36,676 nucleotides of DNA, from contig VXLT01000052.1 of the NCBI GenBank assembly GCA_009841475.1, positions 1 to 36,676 of the forward strand, given 5' to 3'. Position numbers and translations under genes: made by a program. This document shows positions 26,409 through 35,343 of the stretch, one piece after another (position 1 is the stretch's first letter; the number at the start of each line of letters is the position of its first letter). The DNA is from Gemmatimonadota bacterium (GTDB lineage Bacteria > Gemmatimonadota > Gemmatimonadetes > Longimicrobiales > Gaopeijiaceae). The notes beneath the pieces are model-generated. The model did no database searches and was not told the DNA's origin. It worked only from the letters and a program-made list of their open reading frames with translations.

Positions 26409-27353
26409 CTACAGGTGCTTCGGTAAGAAAGGGCGGGATGACCGGGCCGCTATCGCGCTCGCCACGCGGGATCGATGGCACTCGCGGAAGTCCCGTTCGT
26501 AGCATGTGAGCGCGACACGGTCTCCCCCGTTGATCCAGGTGAGTATGCGGTCTAGGGCGCCAGTCTCCTCTTTGAGAGTGGTGGCTTCGTAATCGTCGAA
26601 CAGGCGATCGTAATCGGGCGCTCCATTCAGGTCGGCACGCCGTTCGGATGCGATTCCGAGCTCCGGGAGCGATTCGTACTTGATTCCCAGCTGCCGACAA
26701 CCGTCGGCGAGCGTCCGCTTGGAGAAGCCCCACTTCCGGCTCGTCGGGCTCCGGCGAACATCGCAGAGGCGGGAAACATGGACCTGCCACAGCGCGTTGA
26801 AGTAGCCCTCGTAGCTCCGTCCTTCGTAGCCGACCGTGACCAGCGGACCAGCGGGACGGATGGAGCGCGCCGCGGCCAAGCGCTCTCGGGTTGCCGGGTC
26901 GTCCTGCAGCACCCGATTCACGATCCCGCTGCGGGAAGCGTGATATGGGGACCGGCGGTACGTTTCAGCCACTAGGGCATCGCCTCGGAGATCCCAGTTC
27001 CGCAGTGCGAAGAGGGTTGTGTGCCGGTTCGCGAACGATGCGGCGACTTGGTCGCCGGCCGGAGTAAGGTGCCAAGCGTCACCATCCGCGAGAATCCCGC
27101 GTCGGACGAGCTTGTCCCGGTCTGCGCTCGCAGTGAATGAAAACGCCCCTTGGCTGTGGGGAATGAAGTCGTAAGGGGGCGTCCCGCCACCTTTCTGACG
27201 GTGCAGCCCGAAGAGAAACAGAAGCTTCTGGAAATCCCGATCTCCCACCTCCCCGCCGAAGGCCCTCAGGAGGGCCACCAGCACGCGCTGACGAAGTAGC
27301 AGTCGCGGAACCGCCAGGGGCGCGACGCCCCCTGCACGAGATGTATCACCCAT
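26409..27353 (-). CDS. DUF488 domain protein with extra N-terminal domain
   Basis: VTVGYEGRSYEGYFNALWQVHVSRLCDVRRSPTSRKWGFSKRTLADGCRQLGIKYESLPELGI...VALTCYERDFRECHRSRVASAI. N-terminus RDFQKLLFLFGLHRQKGGGTPPYDFIPHSQGAFSF. Confidence 0.82.
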   Translation of the reverse strand: MGDTSRAGGVAPLAVPRLLLRQRVLVALLRAFGGEVGDRDFQKLLFLFGLHRQKGGGTPPYDFIPHSQGAFSFTASADRDKLVRRGILADGDAWHLTPAGDQVAASFANRHTTLFALRNWDLRGDALVAETYRRSPYHASRSGIVNRVLQDDPATRERLAAARSIRPAGPLVTVGYEGRSYEGYFNALWQVHVSRLCDVRRSPTSRKWGFSKRTLADGCRQLGIKYESLPELGIASERRADLNGAPDYDRLFDDYEATTLKEETGALDRILTWINGGDRVALTCYERDFRECHRSRVASAIAARSSRPFLPKHL

Positions 27354-27568
27354 CCGACGGAATCGCCGCCCTTGAGCTTGCATCCAGCCGTAAATCGCGG
27401 AGTTCGTCTTCGATCCAGCGCGCCGGTTCCTGACCGAGAGCCCGCTGGGAGCGTCGGCTGGCCTCACCCGTGTTGCTAGCGGATCGGGCGCCGTCGGATC
27501 GGTCGGCGACCTCTATGGCCCCGTCATGAACAACGCGGGAGCGTGCAGGGCTTCTTCTCTCCTCGCGG

Positions 27569-27590
27569 GTGGGGTGGCGAATCACCCCAC
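27569..27590. repeat. Hairpin GTGGGGTG-GCGAAT-CACCCCAC inside a small repeat-like intergenic block
   Basis: 8-bp perfect stem and 6-nt loop; flanked by CCCGTCAT (27520-27527), ATGACGGG (27594-27601), CCCGTCAT (27620-27627). Confidence 0.6.
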
Positions 27591-27638
27591 GGAATGACGG
27601 GTGCGGGGTTCTCTGTGTGCCCGTCATGCCTGGCGCGT

Positions 27639-27827
27639 TCACTCGCGGATCTGACCGCGGGCGCTGCGCACAAGCCGCCGCAACTCGTCGCGGACGTTGT
27701 CGAAGGACCGCTCAGCATCTGCGATAGCCTGCTGACGGATCTCCTCGTAAACGCGAGCCTTCCTAGGGTCGGTCCGACGTCCGTCCGGGTCCTCGATGCG
27801 CTCAAGCTTAAACGGCTTGTACTTCAC
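27639..27827 (-). CDS. Small charged hypothetical protein (62 aa)
   Basis: GTG start at 27827: MKYKPFKLERIEDPDGRRTDPRKARVYEEIRQQAIADAERSFDNVRDELRRLVRSARGQIRE; overlaps the upstream gene end by 20 nt. Confidence 0.6.
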   Translation of the reverse strand: MKYKPFKLERIEDPDGRRTDPRKARVYEEIRQQAIADAERSFDNVRDELRRLVRSARGQIRE

Positions 27828-29115
27828 TGTTGGCCTCCCGCTGTGTGTGATGTGGTGATCGTCTTTCGAAGTAGTCGCGATTGAGAGAGGGATCGAAGTA
27901 GTGTTTGCGCTTGATCCAAATGAAGCCATCTCCTCTTGAGATAACAGCAACATCAATCGGCCCGCCCACGGTCTCCTCCTCCATCGACACCCGCCGCTTC
28001 AGTGAGGTCAAGTTGACCAGCGCCTCGGCCATACTCGCCAATTCCTCCTTGGGAAGATGTCTGACAATACCCAATACGGGCTCTACAAACCTTGACCGAC
28101 AAAACGAGGCCATCGCCTGGTGGAAATCCGCGAGCTCAGTCTGCACGACAGCTCGTATTGCAGAGATCTGATTCTCACCAAGAGTCGCTCCCGCGTCCTC
28201 GGCCTCGACAAGGTCGCTTGTCGTCTTGGTGAGTAGCGCGTCGATGTAGTTCTCCAAGTAACTCATTAATTCGTTATCTACACCGTTCATAAAGCGACCC
28301 ACCATCTCACTTTGAGCAAACGCGTTTATTGATGTCTGGATGCCGTCGCGATCAAGATCAACTACATTCTTGACGTAACCCTTGACGGTATTGGCAATGG
28401 ATCCATCCGTTACAACCTCGACCAGGCTTGGAAGAATTTCATCCTGGCCAAACCCAGCGAATACCAGGCCCGAGTAGCCACTCGATCGTGTCTCACTCTT
28501 GATGAATGCTGTGAGAACGTCACAAAGTGACTGCCGAAGCGACTCGTTGATTGCGATTTCACGAAAGCGATGGTCGATCACCTCGTAAACGGCGGCTTCA
28601 TGCTCCCGTACGAGCGCGTCGGCATCGATGTGTTGCATGGAAGATGCTTCGCCGACACTGGCCAGTGCCGCCATGTGCTCGTTGACGACGGTGTGAATCA
28701 GGGCCGAAACGTCAAGGGCGCCACCCGGCGTATTATCGTTGAGCCGGTTTCTGACATCCCAAGCAATTCGTTGGAACAGGTCATTGGAGATGCGCAGCAG
28801 ATTGCTTTGACATTGTTCATCGGTACAAATCGCCGCGTTTCCGATATATCCAAGAAAATCCTCCGCGTATTCCTGTACAGTGGATTTGCTCGACGTACCG
28901 AGTTGCTGCCTATACATCTTGACGATTGTCTCCCATGGGACATTCATGAATTCGGCATTGTTGTAAATCATGATGCCTATGGGATGGTGCTTCGACAGCG
29001 CGAAGAGCTTGTTGGTCGGATATGTCTTGCGCGCGTTGGCAACGGAAACGGTCATCGCGCTGTCCGCCGCCAATGCCACAGCGGTCTTGTTCATCACAGC
29101 TACTTCCGCGGTCAT
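27808..29115 (-). CDS. Predicted proteasome/HslV-like Ntn-hydrolase
   Basis: MTAEVAVMNKTAVALAADSAMTVSVANARKTYPTNKLFALSKHHPIGIMIYNNAEFMNVPWETIVKMYRQ; Thr after Met and a downstream TNKLF Lys are arranged as in HslV/proteasome beta subunits. Long C-terminal extension. Confidence 0.6.
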   Translation of the reverse strand: MTAEVAVMNKTAVALAADSAMTVSVANARKTYPTNKLFALSKHHPIGIMIYNNAEFMNVPWETIVKMYRQQLGTSSKSTVQEYAEDFLGYIGNAAICTDEQCQSNLLRISNDLFQRIAWDVRNRLNDNTPGGALDVSALIHTVVNEHMAALASVGEASSMQHIDADALVREHEAAVYEVIDHRFREIAINESLRQSLCDVLTAFIKSETRSSGYSGLVFAGFGQDEILPSLVEVVTDGSIANTVKGYVKNVVDLDRDGIQTSINAFAQSEMVGRFMNGVDNELMSYLENYIDALLTKTTSDLVEAEDAGATLGENQISAIRAVVQTELADFHQAMASFCRSRFVEPVLGIVRHLPKEELASMAEALVNLTSLKRRVSMEEETVGGPIDVAVISRGDGFIWIKRKHYFDPSLNRDYFERRSPHHTQREANSEVQAV

Positions 29116-29133
29116 CGTCTCGGTTCCCTCCCG

Positions 29134-29616
29134 TCACTCATCCGACACCATGATCCGCAGGGCCCGCTGAACCCGGCCCTGCCCCGGCCCTGCCGTCACC
29201 TTGCTGAACCAGTAGTACACCTCCTCGCGCTCCATGGCCGAGATTGCCCCTGCGACCTCCTCGATGCGCCGGAACTTCCGCAAGGGCTTCAGGGCGGCGA
29301 ACAGCAGGCCGAGCCGAACCGCGTCCTCCTCGTTGATCCGGAACGGGGCGCGGCGCGTGGCCTTCAGGTCCGCCGAGCGATAGCCAGCCCGCCGGATGAC
29401 CGCGAGCACCTGATCCAGGATGGCCAGAAGAGGGTCACCCCACACGCGGACCACCTGCTCCCCGTCGGGCACGTTGCCGTTGCGGGAAGAACCACGGCGA
29501 TGGAGAGCGATCCCGTACCCGATATCGTCCCGGGGCTGGACCCGGAGCTCGTAGGCGGGCTCAGGGACGGGATGGAGGGTTGCAGCCGAGGCGTGGGGGG
29601 TCGGGGGCGGCGGCAT
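29134..29616 (-). CDS. DUF3780-like protein
   Basis: 160 aa; YELRVQPRDDIGYGIALHRRG...EEVYYWFSKVTAGPGQGRVQRALRIMVSDE, and position between DUF499 and methylase genes. Confidence 0.75.
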   Translation of the reverse strand: MPPPPTPHASAATLHPVPEPAYELRVQPRDDIGYGIALHRRGSSRNGNVPDGEQVVRVWGDPLLAILDQVLAVIRRAGYRSADLKATRRAPFRINEEDAVRLGLLFAALKPLRKFRRIEEVAGAISAMEREEVYYWFSKVTAGPGQGRVQRALRIMVSDE

Positions 29617-29625
29617 GATCCAAAC

Positions 29626-32600
29626 CTACCTCATCGAGAGCTGCGGGTCTACGCCCTCGTGCTCCTCCGCCCGCGCTTCGATCCGGCCCACATCGAGCTG
29701 CACGAGCACGTCCCGCAGCGTCTGGTAGCCGGTGGAGACAGGGGCGAGACCGTGGGCGTACGTCGCTGTCAGCACGTTCCGCACGCTCGCTTTGGAGGCC
29801 TCACGGGCCTGGGTCTCCAAGGGGGAACGAAGCCGCTTGTATCGCTTCCAGTCGCCACCGAAGGTCACGCTGAGCGATCCTTCGGCACCTGCGTCACCGA
29901 ACTCCGCCGTCAGTTCCTGGGCCAACCGGTACTCCCCTTTCGGAAACTGCGGTACGGCTACGCCGAGCGACTGCATGTCGGGTATTCCCTCGCAAGTAAT
30001 GACGAGCCTCCCGATGAGTTCTCGTCCGGCATCGTGGAAGCCGTCGGCGATGCGCTGGAAGACCCTTGCCGGAGCACCGCTCTCGGTGACGACGAGTAGC
30101 TTGGATTGCTCGGGTTCGGCACCCGTCCCGCACCTGCATTCCACCTGTCCGCAAAGCGGACACTGCTCGGGCTTGGGTTCCGTCCCCTTCTTCGTCGGCT
30201 GGTCAGGGAACACCCGTCGAGCCTCCTCGGGGGTGTACAGCATCGCGTCTTCGGAAATCTCGACGAGCGGGGCGGGCGATTCCTTCCCGTAGGCCCGGTC
30301 TCGCTTCGGGTCATGATACACCCACACGCCCTGACTGCAGCCGTTCTTGATCGTCTTCTTGAGTTGGTTCGGATCCAGAAGAACCTTGAGTCCCAGGCGC
30401 TTCGCGAATTCCCGGCGAAGATCCTCGGTGGACATCCTTTCCCGGCCCCTCAGCCATGCCTTCGCCTTGACGAACTGGGCGCTGAGGGCGGGGCCGTCAC
30501 CGGTCAGGACCTTCTCAAGTTTGCTGAGTACGCCCACGAGTGCGGCGGTCTGATCCCGGCTTACCTTGCCCTGCTCCTGGGCCGGCAATGCCTCGTATGC
30601 GAGGTGATCGGCACGCTTGGGAGCGTCAGCGGACGGATAGAACAGGTGTCGATAGGCCCGTGTGATCGCGACCCGAATATCCAGTTCGGCGGCATTTCCC
30701 ATGCTGCGAAGCCGCTTCTGCTGGTCCTTGCTGAACTGGGCCAAGCGCCCCCGGTCATTCACGATCCGGCGGATTCCGAGATGGCGCTGGGCGAGTTCCA
30801 CCATCCGCTCCGACGCGCTCTCGTCTGCCACGAGGAAGACGATGTTGTTCTTGAACGTTCGGTGGCTCTCGGCAGTCCCGGCGTGGGAGAACAGCTTTCG
30901 TACGAGGTCGGGTGGCTCGGGGCGGGCACCGGTACCCACATCGAGCGAGCAAGCCTCGAAGTGGGGTATCGCGAGCTTGGGAGTGCGCGAGTCGTCGGGC
31001 AGCTCCGCGGCTTCGGCCGGGAAGTAGACCGGCTTGAAGGTCCCAGGCCGCCACACGTGCTGGATGCGCTCGTCGATCTCCTGCTTGGCGCGAACCACGC
31101 CCACCAGGGACAGCTCGTCCTGGACGACCTTTTCGAGGCTCGGTTCGGTCTTGAAGAGGTAGAGGCGCCCATCCCAGTGCAGGAACCAGAAGGCTTCGCC
31201 AGCGGCACCTCGTTGCTCGCCCTGCGCCCGCGAGAGTGTCTTGCGTAGAAGCTGTGGGTCGTCGCCAGGCTGAATCGAAGCCGCGAGCAGATCCTGCAAC
31301 TCCACTCCGGCTGCTATGCCCTGCGTCAAACTGTGGACGAAGATGGTGGTGGCCAAGCGCCGGCCGTACGGGGGCTTCTCCTCCGCACGCCAGCGTTCAT
31401 CGAGTTTCTCGGCGTGAGCGGGCGTGCCAGGCCGACCGCTGGCAATGTCGGCCTCGACCACCTGCCGGAACACCGGCCGGGCGAGCCGCGATGTGAGGTC
31501 GTTGAGGATGTCATCGTTCCCGAGATCGATGTGGAACGGTGCTATCGTCCACGCGTCGGCTGGCTGCCCGTCCCAGAGTCGGCGGATCATCCGAGCGAGG
31601 AGCCGCAAGGCACCCCGCGTCTTCTGGAACTGCGGGATCGTCGCCGTTTTGCGGGTCAGCACGGTGAAGAGCTCGGGGTGGAACGGGTAATTCCTCACCA
31701 TTTCCGCGTGGAAATCCGCACGGAGCATGCGCTCGGGGATCTTGGCTCCGCGTTCCACCAGTCCACGGTAGTAGGCCTGGTAGGTGTCGGCCGTCTCGGC
31801 GGCAGCGGACTCGTCAAAGGAATCGAAGAGCCTGTGGCGCACGATGGCCGCGATCTCTGCTTCGGCGGCTGGCGTGATGACCCGCTCCTGGCGGGCCGCC
31901 ACCTTTCGGACCTCATCGAGTTCCTCCTGGAGCATGACGGTCTCGCTGCCGAATGCGTCGGAGGCATCGGCCAGGGTGAGAACGAATACGATGTTCCTGC
32001 GCCCAGCCGCCAACTCGATCAAGGTCATCAGGAAAGCCACCGTTTGCTCGGCCAAGTCGCTTTGGCGGTTGGCCGTCGCCACGGCCTTAGCAGTCCGAAG
32101 GTGACGCGCGATCTCGTCGAGCATGATCAGCGTGGGCCGATCGCCGACGATCCGATCGAGCGCTTGTGTGCCGGGCGCAATCAGCTCTTCGTCCGACCTT
32201 CGGACGTGGTCGTATGCCTCCGTACCGCCGTCAGCCCCGTTGCGGCTGGAGCCGAGCTGCCACGCCAATTCACCCCAGAGAGTCCGGGTCCGCACCGGCC
32301 CGTGGTCGATCCCCTCCACGGGGTCCAAGTCGGAGCCAACGACACCGGCGACCGACCATTCTTGGGTGGGAAGCCAATACGGACCCGGAACGATGTCTCC
32401 GTGAGGGATGCCACGGGCCGCGTTGCTCTCTGTGGCTTCGAGGGCGGCCTGCCCGCCGCCGCGCACGATGTGGTACAGGGCAATGAGGTTATGAGTCTTG
32501 CCCCCGCCGAATGAGGTCTCCAAGCGAATGAAGGGGCTATTGGATGCCTCCCGGCCCGAGAGTCGGCCGAGGACCTCGCGTGTCAGCGTCCTGAGCCCCT

Positions 32601-32760
32601 CGGTAGGGAAGGTGTTGCGAAAGAATGTGGCGGGATCCTGGTAGACGGGGTCGGCAGTGCCTTCGATCACATCGCGGAGGCGGGCCGCGAAGGTCTCGTC
32701 GGTGAGGTCCCCAGCCAGGACTTCCGGGCGAGGGCGGCAGGTTTCGAAGATCGGCTTCAT
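29626..32760 (-). CDS. DUF499-like AAA ATPase
   Basis: 1044 aa; Walker A FIRLETSFGGGKTHNLIALYHIV; Walker B-like PTLIMLDEIARHL; CPLCGQVECRCG cluster near the C-terminus. Confidence 0.92.
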   Translation of the reverse strand: MKPIFETCRPRPEVLAGDLTDETFAARLRDVIEGTADPVYQDPATFFRNTFPTEGLRTLTREVLGRLSGREASNSPFIRLETSFGGGKTHNLIALYHIVRGGGQAALEATESNAARGIPHGDIVPGPYWLPTQEWSVAGVVGSDLDPVEGIDHGPVRTRTLWGELAWQLGSSRNGADGGTEAYDHVRRSDEELIAPGTQALDRIVGDRPTLIMLDEIARHLRTAKAVATANRQSDLAEQTVAFLMTLIELAAGRRNIVFVLTLADASDAFGSETVMLQEELDEVRKVAARQERVITPAAEAEIAAIVRHRLFDSFDESAAAETADTYQAYYRGLVERGAKIPERMLRADFHAEMVRNYPFHPELFTVLTRKTATIPQFQKTRGALRLLARMIRRLWDGQPADAWTIAPFHIDLGNDDILNDLTSRLARPVFRQVVEADIASGRPGTPAHAEKLDERWRAEEKPPYGRRLATTIFVHSLTQGIAAGVELQDLLAASIQPGDDPQLLRKTLSRAQGEQRGAAGEAFWFLHWDGRLYLFKTEPSLEKVVQDELSLVGVVRAKQEIDERIQHVWRPGTFKPVYFPAEAAELPDDSRTPKLAIPHFEACSLDVGTGARPEPPDLVRKLFSHAGTAESHRTFKNNIVFLVADESASERMVELAQRHLGIRRIVNDRGRLAQFSKDQQKRLRSMGNAAELDIRVAITRAYRHLFYPSADAPKRADHLAYEALPAQEQGKVSRDQTAALVGVLSKLEKVLTGDGPALSAQFVKAKAWLRGRERMSTEDLRREFAKRLGLKVLLDPNQLKKTIKNGCSQGVWVYHDPKRDRAYGKESPAPLVEISEDAMLYTPEEARRVFPDQPTKKGTEPKPEQCPLCGQVECRCGTGAEPEQSKLLVVTESGAPARVFQRIADGFHDAGRELIGRLVITCEGIPDMQSLGVAVPQFPKGEYRLAQELTAEFGDAGAEGSLSVTFGGDWKRYKRLRSPLETQAREASKASVRNVLTATYAHGLAPVSTGYQTLRDVLVQLDVGRIEARAEEHEGVDPQLSMR

Positions 32761-32869
32761 GGTGGGGGCTAGGAGTGTTCGGATTCGGGTCGGTTGGTTG
32801 GGGTCACGAAGATAGAGGGGTGGCGTGACTGGGGACAGCCGCCCGTGAGCGCGCTACTTCTGGTCGCCG

Positions 32870-33300
32870 GGTTTTCTGTCGACACCCTTCAAGTTGGCAA
32901 CCTTGCCAAGGGTAACGTCCACCAGCCCCCATGAAGCCCAACACCAGAGCGGAGGTGATGCGCTCGTCGACGGAGCACGGTACACACGCCACTATCCAGG
33001 CCGTCGCCAGTGACGCCGATCGCGAAACCGATCACGACGCCGGTTAGGATCCAGCCGGCCCGAGTCCCATCGCGGGCGCCGCGCGGGCACGGGCATCAGC
33101 AGTCGAGGTAGACCACCGGGGTTAGTCCGGGGCATGTTCGGCCCCCCTGCGCACGCGAGGCCACACATAGGGGTAGCGATCGGCGAACGAAGCAAACCGT
33201 CCCGGACCCGCTCCCGGCCTCACGATGTCCGCGGCCGCCGTCCGGCACGCGCCGCCAAGCTCGACCCGGTACAGCGTCGCCACCGAAATCACGTACTCGC
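32870..33300 (-). pseudogene. Degenerate small membrane protein gene
   Basis: Reverse frames give broken coding-like segments: VISVATLYRVELGGACRTAAADIVRPG, ILTGVVIGFAIGVTGDGLDSGVCTVL, DERITSALVLGFMGAG, LVDVTLGKVANLKGVDRKPGDQK*, in different frames. Confidence 0.35.
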
Positions 33301-33587
33301 CGGCCTCGATGCCGCAAGAGGCCGTGACAGCGAGCGTGCCGGTGCCCCAGACTGGTCGCTGTACACCGACCGCCCTGATGGGTGCTGGCGTCGATCTCGT
33401 CGCTTTGGACCGCAGAGGCGTGTTAGGGCAAGGACTCGACGCCCACCTCAGATCCTTGACATGGCCGGTCTGGCCGGTTAGCGTTTTTCGTCCAGCAAGC
33501 TGATTGAGAACCCAGCGCTACCGGAGAGGACACGGATCTCATCAGAACGGTCAGGCGGGACGCGACAAATGCCGGCACGACCGGCCG

Positions 33588-33899
33588 TCAAGCAGCCCCG
33601 GCGGCTGACGTTCGGAAGCCGCCCTGAATCAGTGTGCGAGCTATGTCGGGAACCCTCGCGGGCTCTGAGTAGATTGAGAAGTAGGCCTGGATCGCTTGCC
33701 GCGCCGTACGGTATCGCATGAAGGGGAAGAGATCGATCTGGTGCTCCAGGAACACCCGGTGCTCTACGTAGTTGACGAACCCGTGAAGTTCCGCGAGTTC
33801 TTCCTTGACTCGCCGGGCTTCTTCACGTTTCTTCTCTAAGTGTTTGCGGAGGTCCTGGAGGACGAAATCCCAATGAACTAGCTGCCGCGCGATGTTCAT
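33588..33899 (-). CDS. Small coiled-coil protein with winged-helix-like C-terminus, possibly truncated
   Basis: MNIARQLVHWDFVLQDLRKHLEKKREEARRVKEELAELHGFVNYVEHRV...YFSIYSEPARVPDIARTLIQGGFRTSAAGAA. Confidence 0.5.
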   Translation of the reverse strand: MNIARQLVHWDFVLQDLRKHLEKKREEARRVKEELAELHGFVNYVEHRVFLEHQIDLFPFMRYRTARQAIQAYFSIYSEPARVPDIARTLIQGGFRTSAAGAA

Positions 33900-34559
33900 A
33901 CCGCCTCTCCGGTGATGATGTGTTCGCGGGCCACCGCGGCCTCGCTTTCGGGACGCGGAATTTAATTCTGCGCAACAGAAGACGCAAATCGGAATAGGTG
34001 TTGGCGTGATGGAACACCAACACGATTGGCACCGTCGGTTGCTAGGTCACCGGCGCGGTGCGGGAGGCATGACGTGTCAACTACACCTTCCATTTTGTAA
34101 GGTTCTGATTACATATAGGACGATCGAAGCGGTATACCCGGTCCACCTGGTCGCGGATCCGCACTCCCAAACTCGTATTGGGCGGCCCCCTCTCGGGCAG
34201 GGCTCGAAGGTGCGCGCCACCTGACCGGTCGCGTCCAGCACCTCCACCTTCGCATCCCCGATTGTCCGTTACGATGTCGGAGTGGGGAGATCAAGCGCAT
34301 CGGGAGGCGCGACAGGAGTCCGGGAGAGTTCGGGCGGCCGTGAGCGGCCCGTGGACAAAGCCCCCGTGGCATTCGAGCGGCGATGCATCCGCGTTGGACC
34401 GCGTCGCCGACCCGGCTCACACTGTAATGACGGCTTTACTAAATGTCATGTTTTCTTTACATCCCCCGTCCCCAAGGCTTCGCTCTTCGTTGCCTTTCGG
34501 ACGAATAGCGGTGCTATTCGCCTCTCAAGGCGCCTTGCCAACCCGGCGCCTCGCCGCTC

Positions 34560-35218
34560 TCGGTGCTCACGCGGGTTTGCCCACGGGCCGCTGTGGATGG
34601 AACCGTACGGTCCGGACTCACTGCTGGTGTACGACCTGGACCTCATCCAATTCTCCGTCTTTTCCAGATCCGGTGGCTTCGGCCGGACCTTCAGGGCTCA
34701 GGGGACCGGCCTCAGGGGAAAACAGGCCGAAGCGTTGGCCCGGCTGCCCACGGGAACGTGGCTGGGTGTCCAGTCGGGGACGCCGCAGGTGCTGATGGGG
34801 GTGGACACGCCGCCCGGAACGAAGGCGCGCGACTCGCTGACCGTCTACGCGATCGACGAGGAGGGCAACGCCCACAACACCATCGCGCGTGTCCCCCACG
34901 GGCTGTGGGAGCGGCTTGCGGACCCGACGTCCTTCAACGTCCGCCGCGATGAGGATGCCGGTGGGGCGGCGATCGCCGGCGGTGGGGACCGGCTGTTCGT
35001 CGCCGGCATCGGCGATTCGCTGGAGTCAGCATGACCCGGCGGCCGAATCTTCCGTCTTCAATGTGTTCGAGGAGTCATCGGACGGCTGGTTCCGGACCGG
35101 AACGCTCACGCTCCAGGGGAACGTCCGCATCCTCGATGCGTCTCAGGACAGGGTGCTTTTTGTGCATCGCGATTCGCTGGGGCAGGAGACGGTGGTGGTG
35201 GCGCGGCGGGGCAGCTGA
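34560..35218 (+). pseudogene. Truncated, frameshifted beta-propeller-like protein
   Basis: GPLWMEPYGPDSLLVYDLDLIQFSVFSRSGGFGRTFRAQGTGLRG...GDRLFVAGIGDSLES in one frame, continuing as SSVFNVFEESSDGWFRTGTLTLQGNVRILDASQDRVLFVHRDSLGQETVVVARRGS* in another. Confidence 0.6.
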
Positions 35219-35343
35219 GCCAGTTTCCCGCCCTGCGCCTTGAATCGACTGGACACCCATCCGCCGAAAGCCCATGGTGAATCTTGAACCGCTGAACTGA
35301 ACTGCATCTACCGCGCTGCGAGGAGCCAAGGAGAGAGCGACCG

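Noticed and set aside
24564-26509. Plus-strand ORFs 24564-25859 and 25394-26509
   Set aside because: Antisense to DUF1156 methylase and dual-OB genes.
28570-30099. 509-aa plus-strand ORF
   Set aside because: Antisense across Ntn-hydrolase, DUF3780 and DUF499 genes; no family motifs.
30106-32514. Plus-strand ORFs 30106-31248 and 31333-32514
   Set aside because: Antisense to the DUF499 gene with its Walker A motif; shadow ORFs.
16846-32760. BREX or DISARM assignment
   Set aside because: Methylase, helicase and AAA ATPase are present, but no PglZ, BrxA/B, DrmA or DrmB homologue was recognised; the DUF499/DUF3780/DUF1156 set fits better.
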